DNA from: Variovorax sp. N23 | GTDB taxonomy: Bacteria > Pseudomonadota > Gammaproteobacteria > Burkholderiales > Burkholderiaceae_C | NCBI RefSeq assembly: GCF_025486315.1 | Contig: NZ_JAOOPY010000015.1 | Coordinates: 90,799-154,798, forward strand | Reading direction: 5' to 3' | Length of the DNA: 64,000 nucleotides | In this document: piece after piece, positions 57,002-64,000 of the stretch | Numbering within the stretch: the stretch's first letter is position 1 | How the letters are laid out: each line of letters begins with the position of its first letter | Program-made: the position numbers and the translations under genes | Notes under the pieces: generated by a model | Told to the model about the DNA's origin: nothing | What the model saw: the letters and a program-made list of their open reading frames with translations, nothing else | The model's database searches: none

Positions 57002-59122
57002 ATGAGGAACCTGTATTTCGGCCTGGCGCTGGCCGCCGTGCCGTTGGCGGCTGTGCACGCCCAGACCACATCGACCCGCACCGGCAGCGCGACCGGCGAA
57101 CTCGCCACCATCAACGTCGACGCATCGCGCACCAACGGCTTCGTGCCGAGCACCGTCGAAGCCGGCACCTTCCGCGGCACCAACCTGATGGACGTGCCCG
57201 CCACGGTCAACACCGTGACGCGCGAAGTCATCGAACTGCAGGGCGCCGCGGGCGTGTACGACGTGCTGCGCAATACGGCCGGCGTCACGCGCCAGCAGAA
57301 TGGCGGCGACACCTTCGACCAGCTGGTCATCCGCGGTATTCCGGTGGAGAACCGCACCAACTACCGGCTCAACGGGGCGCTCGCGATCCCGAACATCTCC
57401 GAGATCCCGATGGAGAACAAGGAGCGCGTCGAAGTGCTCAAGGGCGCCTCGGCGCTGTATTACGGCTTCACCTCGCCGGCCGGGGTGATCAACTTCGTGA
57501 CGAAGCGCGCCGGCGCGACGCCGGTGACTTCGCTGGGCCTGGTGGTCGACGAGCACGGCACGGCGCAGGGCGCGATGGACATCGGCCGCCAGTTCGGCGA
57601 CGAGAACCAGTTCGGCCTGCGCGTGAACGCTGCTGGCGGCCGCATCGGTTCGTCGATCGAGGGCATCGACGGCAACCGCCAGTTCGGCTCGGCCGCCTTC
57701 GACTGGCGCGTCAACAGCCGCCTCACGCTGCGCGCCGACATTGAGCAGTACCACAAGGAGATCGTCGAGCAGGCCGGCATCACGCGGCCGGCGGCGGTCA
57801 ACGGCGTGATCACGCTGCCGGCGCTGCCCGACCCGACGAAACGGCTGGGGCCGCTCTCGGCAGTCTTCGATGCCAAGGTGACCAACACGCAACTGCGCGC
57901 CGACTACGCGCTGAGCGACCACTGGGCGTTGATGGTCGAGGCGGGCCATTCGGAAGGCGAACGCGACCGGCGCCTGGCGTCCTTCAGCAACTACAACGTG
58001 CGCACCGGCACGGGCCGCATCACCGGCAACGACCAGCACCTGGAGCAAAGCTCCGACCTGTTCCGCACCGAACTCTTCGGCACCTTCGCCACGGGCGGCG
58101 TGCAGCACGAGCTCACGATCGGCGCGGCGCGCAGCGACAAGACGCAGGACCCGATCTACCAGCGCACCTACGGCGGCGCGACGACGGTGCAGAACCTCTA
58201 CAACCCGGTGTCGATCGGCACGCTCACCTCTTCGGCGACGCCCTCGCGGCCGACCAGCGGTGGGCTCGACAGCGAAGAGCTCGGCCTCTATGCGCTCGAC
58301 CGCATCACGCTGACGCCGCAGTGGCAGCTGGTGATCGGCGCACGCCACACGCAGTACGAGAGCACGCAGGACGCGAGCGCCACGCTGCCGCGCATCGCCT
58401 ACGACGTGAGCAAGACCACGCCGCTGGCCGCGCTGAGCTACAAGTTCACGCCCGATCTCGTGGGCTATGTGTCGTACGCGCAAGGCGTGGAAGAGGGCGA
58501 CGTTGCGCCGGCAGGCACCGCGAACCAGAACACCCGCATGGCGCCCGGCGTGAGCAAGCAGAAGGAGCTGGGCTTGCGCTGGCTCACCGGAAGCGGCACG
58601 CTGCTGTCGACCGCGCTGTTCGACATCGAGCGTCCCGGCACCTACACGAATGCGGCCAACGTCTACGTGGCCGACGGCCGCCAGACCTACCGCGGCATCG
58701 AGATGTCGGCGCAGGGCCGGCTGACCCGCGCGCTCGCCTGGCAGGTGTCGGCGCAGTGGCTCGACGCCGAGTTCGCCGACATCAATGCGCAGTACAACGG
58801 CAAGATGCCCGAGAACACCGCGCGCAAGACGGCCAGCATGTTCCTGGCCTACGACATCGCCGCGCTGCCGGGGCTGTCGGTCAACGGCGGTGCGTACTTC
58901 ACGGGCCGCCGCCCGATCGACGACCTGAACCAGGGCTTCATCCCCGGCACCACGATCTACGCCGCCGGCGTGCGCTACGTGAGCCAGCTGATGGGCCGTC
59001 GCACCACCTGGCAGCTGAACGTCGACAACCTGGCCGACAAGCGCTACTGGTCGGCCGCCGGCACGCGCCTGGCGGTGGGCACGCCACGCACCCTGCGTGC
59101 CGGCCTCAAGGTCGACTTCTAA
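57002..59122 (+). CDS. TonB-dependent siderophore receptor
   Basis: 706 residues with GAGG upstream and a signal peptide ending AAVHAQ. The plug shows VPATVNTVTREVIE, DTFDQLVIRGI, ENKERVEVLKGASALYYG and SPAGVINFVTKRA. The barrel ends RTLRAGLKVDF with the terminal aromatic. FhuA/FpvA-like ferric-siderophore uptake. It is under the Fur box at 56897 and is followed 9 bases later by the PepSY reductase gene, implying one operon for uptake and reduction of iron. Confidence 0.95.
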   Translation: MRNLYFGLALAAVPLAAVHAQTTSTRTGSATGELATINVDASRTNGFVPSTVEAGTFRGTNLMDVPATVNTVTREVIELQGAAGVYDVLRNTAGVTRQQNGGDTFDQLVIRGIPVENRTNYRLNGALAIPNISEIPMENKERVEVLKGASALYYGFTSPAGVINFVTKRAGATPVTSLGLVVDEHGTAQGAMDIGRQFGDENQFGLRVNAAGGRIGSSIEGIDGNRQFGSAAFDWRVNSRLTLRADIEQYHKEIVEQAGITRPAAVNGVITLPALPDPTKRLGPLSAVFDAKVTNTQLRADYALSDHWALMVEAGHSEGERDRRLASFSNYNVRTGTGRITGNDQHLEQSSDLFRTELFGTFATGGVQHELTIGAARSDKTQDPIYQRTYGGATTVQNLYNPVSIGTLTSSATPSRPTSGGLDSEELGLYALDRITLTPQWQLVIGARHTQYESTQDASATLPRIAYDVSKTTPLAALSYKFTPDLVGYVSYAQGVEEGDVAPAGTANQNTRMAPGVSKQKELGLRWLTGSGTLLSTALFDIERPGTYTNAANVYVADGRQTYRGIEMSAQGRLTRALAWQVSAQWLDAEFADINAQYNGKMPENTARKTASMFLAYDIAALPGLSVNGGAYFTGRRPIDDLNQGFIPGTTIYAAGVRYVSQLMGRRTTWQLNVDNLADKRYWSAAGTRLAVGTPRTLRAGLKVDF

Positions 59123-59130
59123 GAATCGCC

Positions 59131-61557
59131 ATGGGCATGCTGCGACGCGTCTGGTTCCAGATCCACTGGTTCATCGGCATCACCGCCGGCACGGTGCTGG
59201 TCGTGATCGGCCTGACCGGTGCGGCCCTGTCGTTCCGCGCCGAGATCGTCGATGCGATGAACCCCGGCTTGAGCCACCCGGGCGCAGCACTCGGCGCGGT
59301 GGCACTGCCGCCGCCGGCGCTGCTGGCCGCACTGGAAGCCAAGCTCGACGGCCGACGGGTGAATGCGCTGACCGTCTTCGCCGACACCGGCCACGCGGCA
59401 CGCGCCAACCTGGCGCCGCTGCCTGGCCAGGCACGGGGCGAGACGCGCAGCGTCGACCCCTACACCGGCGCGCTGCTGCCCGAACCGCGCGGCGACGCGT
59501 TCTTCGAGTTCGTCGAACGGCTGCACCGCTGGCTGCTGCTGCCGCGCGACGACGGCAAGGTCGTTACCGGCACGCTGGCGGCTGGGCTGTTGCTGCTGGC
59601 GCTGTCGGGCCTGTACCTGCGCTGGCCCCGCCGGCCGCTCGCCTGGCGGGCCTGGCTGCGGCTGGACTTCGGGCTCACCGGCCGCGCCTTCCTGTGGAAC
59701 CTGCATGCCGTCGTCGGCACCGTGGCGCTTCTGGCCTATCTGGTGTCGAGCGCGACCGGCATCTACTGGGGCTTCGACGCGGTCCGCACGCTGGTGGACA
59801 CCGCTGCCGGTGAGGGCCGTGCCGTGCGCGCGCAACGCATGCAGGGCGGTGGCGATGCGGGGGCGAAACCTGCGCCCGTGAAGCTCGATCTCGCACGCGT
59901 CTGGCAAGGCTTCGGCGCGGCCACGCAAGGCGACTGGAGCCAGGTCACGCTGCGGCTGCCGGCGCGTGGCGCATCGAGCGTCGAGGCGACCTACCTGCGC
60001 GCGCAGCCCGAGCATGAACGCGCGCGCAACCGGCTCTATCTGCAGGCCGCCACCGGCGAGGTGACGCGCCACGAACGCTATGCCGACAAGGCGCTGGCCG
60101 GTCGGCTGGTCCACAGCATCTACCCGCTGCACATGGGCACCTACTGGGGCCTGCCGGGTCGCATTGTCATGGCGCTGAGCAGCCTGGCGCTGGCCCTGTT
60201 CGCGATCACCGGCTGGATGCTCTACCTGGGCCGGCGACGCACGAAGAAGGCCGTGCGCGCCGAACGTGCGCGGCTCGGCCAGGGCGCGCCGTCGAGCGGC
60301 GGCGAAGCGGTGCTTGTCGCCTTCGCCACGCAGACGGGGCAGGCCGAGGGACTCGCGCTGCAGACCGCAGGGGCACTGCAGTCCGCAGGCATCGCGGCAG
60401 TGGTCAAGCCGGTGTCGGAGCTGACGGCCGACGTGCTGGCGCATTTCAAGAAGGCGCTGTGGATCGTCAGCACCTTCGGCGAAGGCGACCCGCCCGACAC
60501 CGCCCGTGCCTTTGCCCGTGGCTTCACGCGGCTCGGCCCCGATCTGCTGCACCTGCAGTACGGTGTGCTCGCGCTGGGCGACCGGCGCTACGCCACCTTC
60601 TGCGGCTTCGGCCGCAAGCTCGACCACGACCTGCGCAGCCGGCGTGCGCAGGCGCTGTTCCCGATGGTCGAGGTCGATGCGAACGACGGCGCTGCGCTCG
60701 GCACCTGGCGTGCGTCGCTGGCGCGCGTGTTCGGCCTGTCGGGCGATGCCGCCTCGTCGTGGACCACGGCCGACACCGCGACCCGTGCGCCGGTGTTCGA
60801 GCCCTGGCGCCTGAAGGGACGCCGCCTGCTCAACCCGGGCAGCGAAGGCGATCCGCTGTACGAGATCGAGCTGTCCGGCCGGCCGACGGCGACCTGGGCG
60901 CCTGGCGCGCTGGTGGAACTTCTGCCGCCCGCGCCACCCGCGGCGGGCGATGCCGTGATGGCACCGCGCAGCTATTCGGTGGCTTCGCTGCCGTCCGACG
61001 GCGCGCTGCAACTGCTGGTGCGCCAGGCGCGCCATGCCAACGGCCTGGGCGTCGCCTCCGGCTGGCTGACCGAGGGGGCCGCCATCGGCGCCGAGGTGCC
61101 GCTGCGCCTGGTCGCCAACCCGGCCTTCGCGTTGGTGGACGACGCGCAGCCCTGCATCTTCATCGGCAACGGCTCGGGCTTCGCCGGCCTGCGCGCGCAC
61201 CTGCGCGAACGCGTGCGCCGCGGGCACGGGCGCAATTGGCTCGTGTACGGCGAACGCGCATCGCGGCACGATGCCTTCTTCGTCGATGAACTCGCCATGT
61301 GGCGCACACGCGGCCTACTGGCACGCGCCGACATCGCCTACTCGCGCGACCAGCCGGAGCGCATCTACGTGCAGGACAAGCTCCGCGCCGCCGCCGACGA
61401 ACTGACCGCGTGGGTGAGCGAAGGCGCAGTGATCTACGTCTGCGGCAGTCTCGCCGGCATGGCGCCGGGCGTGGATGCAGCCCTGGCCGACATTCTGGGC
61501 GCAGACGTCTTCGACGAACTCATCGCGCTGGGGCGGTATCGGCGGGATGTCTATTGA
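59131..61557 (+). CDS. PepSY-flavodoxin-FNR fusion ferric reductase
   Basis: 808 residues. An N-terminal PepSY-type membrane region with helices near 12-35, 145-165, 190-215 and 345-365 is joined to a flavodoxin domain (VLVAFATQTGQAEGLALQ at 390, STFGEGDPPDTA) and a C-terminal FNR-like reductase (RSYSVAS, FIGNGSGFAGLRAHLRER, YVCGSLAGMAPGVDAAL). It passes electrons from NAD(P)H via FAD/FMN to ferric siderophore in the membrane or periplasm. The gene follows the TonB receptor. Its final codons TAT TGA are the target duplication of the following IS element. Confidence 0.93.
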   Translation: MGMLRRVWFQIHWFIGITAGTVLVVIGLTGAALSFRAEIVDAMNPGLSHPGAALGAVALPPPALLAALEAKLDGRRVNALTVFADTGHAARANLAPLPGQARGETRSVDPYTGALLPEPRGDAFFEFVERLHRWLLLPRDDGKVVTGTLAAGLLLLALSGLYLRWPRRPLAWRAWLRLDFGLTGRAFLWNLHAVVGTVALLAYLVSSATGIYWGFDAVRTLVDTAAGEGRAVRAQRMQGGGDAGAKPAPVKLDLARVWQGFGAATQGDWSQVTLRLPARGASSVEATYLRAQPEHERARNRLYLQAATGEVTRHERYADKALAGRLVHSIYPLHMGTYWGLPGRIVMALSSLALALFAITGWMLYLGRRRTKKAVRAERARLGQGAPSSGGEAVLVAFATQTGQAEGLALQTAGALQSAGIAAVVKPVSELTADVLAHFKKALWIVSTFGEGDPPDTARAFARGFTRLGPDLLHLQYGVLALGDRRYATFCGFGRKLDHDLRSRRAQALFPMVEVDANDGAALGTWRASLARVFGLSGDAASSWTTADTATRAPVFEPWRLKGRRLLNPGSEGDPLYEIELSGRPTATWAPGALVELLPPAPPAAGDAVMAPRSYSVASLPSDGALQLLVRQARHANGLGVASGWLTEGAAIGAEVPLRLVANPAFALVDDAQPCIFIGNGSGFAGLRAHLRERVRRGHGRNWLVYGERASRHDAFFVDELAMWRTRGLLARADIAYSRDQPERIYVQDKLRAAADELTAWVSEGAVIYVCGSLAGMAPGVDAALADILGADVFDELIALGRYRRDVY
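61552..61557 (+). repeat. Left target-site duplication of the IS element
   Basis: TATTGA, identical to 63056-63061. It contains the last sense codon and stop codon of the reductase gene. Confidence 0.75.
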
Positions 61558-63055
61558 GTCCGGCCTGAACAATCCGCAACCCGTTGATGTAGCGTGAGAT
61601 TTGCGGCTTTCCCTGGCGCACGACTTGCGAGGTAGATCGTTGTAGAACGGCGTTTCCTTGCAAATTCCGACGAGGTTTGAACGATGGGACCCAAGCCTGC
61701 AGCGCCCGAGAGCGACGAGTTGTTCATCTCCCGGCTCGACGAGTTGATCAACATGCGCCATCCGCTGGTGCGCCTGGCCGGCCTGATCGATTGGGCCGAG
61801 ATCGAGCGCATCTTCGGCGCTCACTTCAGTTCCGGCCGCGGTCGACCCGCACTGCCGCCTCGCCTGGTCGCCGGCCTGCTGTACCTGCAACACGCCTTCG
61901 ATGCTTCTGACGAAGCCGTGGTCAACACCTGGGTCGAGAATCCGTACTGGCAGTACTTCTGCGGCGAGGTGTACCTCCAGACCGAAGCGCCCATGGACCC
62001 GAGCAGCCTCACGCGCTGGAGGAAGCGCATCGGCGAGGAAGGCGTGGAGACCTTGCTGATGGCGACCATCGAGGCAGCCCGGCGCGGCGGCGTCGTGAGG
62101 GCATCCAGCATGGATCGGTCATCGTCGACACCACCGTCATGCCCAAGGCGATTGCGCACCCCACCGACAGTCGCCTGCTGGAGAAGAGCCGCCAGCATCT
62201 GGTGAAGGTCGCCGAGGAACACGGCATTGCTCTGCGCCAGAACTACAACCAGATCGCCCCGAGGCTTGCTGCGCAGATCGGCCGCTATGCCCACGCCAAG
62301 CAGTTCAAGCGCATGAGGAAAGCCGTGCGGACCTTGCGCACGCGGGTGGGTCGCGTGCAGCGCGAAGTGGCTCGCCAGCTCGCCGCGTTGCCCGAGCAGG
62401 CGCAAGCCAAGGTCAACGATCTGCTGGTGCGCACGGGCCGCATCCTCACCCAGCGCACGAAAGACAAGAACAAGCTCTACGCGCTGCATGCTCCCGAGGT
62501 CGAATGCATCAGCAAGGGCAAGGCCCGAACCCCCTACGAATTCGGCGTGAAGGTGAGCATTGCGACGACCTTGAAGGAGGGGCTGGTGGTGGGCATGCGC
62601 AGCATGCCGGGCAACCCGTATGACGGCCATACGTTGGAAGAAGCGCTGGAGCAGGTCGCCATCCTGGCTGAGCGCAAGCCGACAACGGCCATCGTGGACA
62701 AGGGCTATCGGGGCGTGGAGATCGAAGGGGTGCGCATCCTGCGCTCGAGCCAGAAGCGGGGCATCACGCGAACCTTGAAGGCGATGATCCATCGGCGCAG
62801 TGCCATCGAGCCGGCCATCGGGCACATGAAGATGGACGGGCGCTTGGGCCGAAACCCGCTCAAGGGCGCGTTGGGCGATGCGCTGCATGCGGTGATGTGT
62901 GGCGCCGGGCACAACCTGCGACTGATCCTGGCGAAGCTGCGGCTTTTTGCCGCCCGATTCGGGCTCGCGTTGCATGCGCTACTGGCGATTTTTTCCTCGC
63001 CAGTGGGCCGCACTCAACTCGCGCACCGTTGAAAACGGGATTGTTCAGGGCGGAC
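61558..63055 (+). mobile_element. IS5-family insertion sequence, 1498 bp
   Basis: The left end GTCCGGCCTGAACAATCC and the inverted right end GTCCGCCCTGAACAATCC match in 17 of 18 bases. It is flanked by a 6-bp direct repeat TATTGA and holds one transposase frame broken in two. Insertion took place at the last codon of the upstream gene and kept its stop codon. Confidence 0.88.
61684..63032 (+). CDS. IS5-family DDE transposase (frameshifted)
   Basis: About 449 residues if joined. The N-terminal part (DUF772-like, GRPALPPRLVAGLLYLQHAF, TRWRKRIGEEG) is in one frame to about 62118; the rest, from VIVDTTVMPKAIAHPTDSRL, is in the -1 frame. DDE residues: D in IVDTTV, D in AIVDKGYRG and E in SAIEPAIGHMKMD. 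A single G added at CGG 62116-62118 would restore DRVIVDTTV. It could be a decayed gene, a base-calling error, or less likely programmed frameshifting; no slippery heptamer is seen. Confidence 0.88.
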
Positions 63056-63061
63056 TATTGA
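63056..63061 (+). repeat. Right target-site duplication of the IS element
   Basis: TATTGA, matching 61552-61557. Sequence from here is the former downstream DNA of the reductase gene. Confidence 0.75.
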
Positions 63062-63221
63062 GCATGTCGCCCGCTGGTTGCTCAGCCGATAGAGTGAGTG
63101 GTTGAAATAGGTAGGTCGCTGCTGGCGAGGGCCGGTTGTGGTTAATCATCAGGGTGGGTTTTGGGTTTTCGAGGCCTGATAGTGGGGTATGCTGGCACGC
63201 TGCTTCAGAGAGATTCAAAGA

Positions 63222-63740
63222 TCAATTTGACATAGGGATCTTTGAAACGCCTCGCATTTTTCGAGAATCAAAACGCATCAGCGCTAGCATCTCAGTAAAA
63301 GCTACTGTCGCATCGCGATTGATTTTGCGTTGGGCATCGCCCTGAGCTGTTTCGGCTGAAAAATATGCTTCTGACCTCACGTTGACTAAGCCAACGTACT
63401 TCTGGAAAAGTTGCGTGTATGTTTCTCCCAGTAAATATCGGCGCGCCGTGATGGCAGAAAATGCGTTTGTCCTGGCTTGAGCAACCGCCTCGCTGAGCGC
63501 TGGGTCCTCAGGAGGCGCGCTGGTTAATCGTAAAAGGAGCCTTGTTTCATCGAGTTTGGAAGCTTCTCTCTCATAAGCATAGACCGCTGCCCAGACTTCG
63601 GTGCAGGCGTGATCGAATGCATCGATTGCTGCGGCACGCTGTGCTTCATCGGATTTATAGCGTTCGGTGTGTATTCCTGCTATGAAAGTGGCGAGCGTCA
63701 ATGCTGCTGTGCCCAGAACTGCCCAGAAACGCTCGAACAT
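63222..63740 (-). CDS. Membrane-anchored uncharacterised protein
   Basis: 172 residues from ATG 63740, with an excellent GGAGG 4 bases before (an ATG at 63782 is less likely). One N-terminal helix, FWAVLGTAALTLATFIAGI, is followed by helical soluble sequence (DAFDHACTEVWAAVYAYEREASKLDETRLLLRL). No known domain. The codons use more A and T than elsewhere in the window, suggesting recent acquisition, together with the nearby IS element. Confidence 0.65.
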   Translation of the reverse strand: MFERFWAVLGTAALTLATFIAGIHTERYKSDEAQRAAAIDAFDHACTEVWAAVYAYEREASKLDETRLLLRLTSAPPEDPALSEAVAQARTNAFSAITARRYLLGETYTQLFQKYVGLVNVRSEAYFSAETAQGDAQRKINRDATVAFTEMLALMRFDSRKMRGVSKIPMSN

Positions 63741-63782
63741 TTTTCCTCCTATGTGTCGCTCGCAGCATGCTTTTAAATTCAT

Positions 63783-64000
63783 TTCTAGATTCTAACTTGA
63801 TAAAAATAAAATAATGAATCAAGCGCGCGAAATCATTCCTATGACGCAGAAAGTGAAGCGCTGCTCGCAGTGGACTCATGATTCTCTATCTGAAAATTTC
63901 CTAAACGGATCAATCTAACTCCTTAACAGGCTGCTGAAATACTCCCCCTGCGGACGAGCCCGTTCCTTCGCCGAGGGCTGCTTTTCACATGGCGAGCTGC
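63783..64000. other. AT-rich end of window, possible start of another element
   Basis: No gene is visible. Composition is AT-rich to about 63920, then GC-rich DNA begins with TTAACAGGCTGCTGAAATAC, resembling the terminal repeats of some insertion sequences. The window ends before a gene can be seen. Confidence 0.35.

Overview
The window is high-GC DNA with dense, short-spaced operons. Gene content and order (thiOSGE beside thiD, a sulfite reductase without a CysJ partner but with a DUF934 protein, an RpoE/ChrR locus with FAD/DUF1365/CFA genes, a tRNA-Asn, many TonB receptors) suggest a betaproteobacterium of the Burkholderiales, most likely a Comamonadaceae member of the Variovorax type. This assignment is inferred from gene families, not from a marker gene.

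Layout. (1) 1-14469: a surface-protein locus. It has the tail of one secreted protein, tandem hairpin terminators, then two very large translationally coupled genes (about 2400 and 2300 residues) with DUF11, SdrD-B, Calx-beta and Big-1-like modules. Each is interrupted near its 3' end by a one-base frameshift. (2) 14543-26100: a low-oxygen/stress region. A Crp/Fnr regulator, a single-domain relative of ornithine carbamoyltransferase, an SDR, and a long minus-strand series uspA, BON protein, DksA/TraR-type protein, OmpR-type regulator, hybrid kinase, helicase, nadE. Three identical-format palindromes TTGAC-N4-GTCAA lie in front of the OTC-like gene, the SDR and uspA. (3) 26100-28550: small orphan genes, a perfect CRP-type site, and tRNA-Asn with its promoter and terminator. 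(4) 28545-35135: thiamine genes thiO-thiS-thiG-thiE plus a TonB receptor, divergent thiD, a TPP riboswitch that points at the 3' end of thiD, and a 268-bp MITE-like element directly upstream of that riboswitch. (5) 35201-43160: quinone oxidoreductase, ferredoxin-NADP reductase, 7Fe ferredoxin, and sulfate assimilation genes cysH-cysD-cysN and cysI-microORF-DUF934, the two operons sharing a duplicated upstream region. (6) 43222-51934: transglutaminase-like protein, then an ECF sigma/ChrR system with lipid-modifying genes. Three copies of TGATC-N17-CGTA precede rpoE and two other transcription units. (7) 51981-61557: GAF-like protein, Pro/Tyr-rich secreted protein, HTH/TPR regulator with a beta-propeller gene, HDOD protein, and a Fur-box-controlled TonB receptor with a PepSY-flavoreductase fusion. 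(8) 61558-64000: a complete IS5-family element with 18-bp ends and a 6-bp target duplication, then AT-richer sequence with an orphan membrane-protein gene.

How it works together (inference). The NADP reductase and ferredoxin could feed electrons to the CysJ-less sulfite reductase. The ECF/ChrR unit probably controls membrane-lipid cyclopropanation and related flavin chemistry under photo-oxidative stress. The Fnr-type palindromes tie stress proteins, and by read-through perhaps the kinase, helicase and NAD synthase, to oxygen or redox state. The TonB receptor plus PepSY reductase form an iron uptake and reductive release pair. Three one-base frameshifts (two surface genes, one transposase) could be real decay or base-calling errors and should be resolved first.
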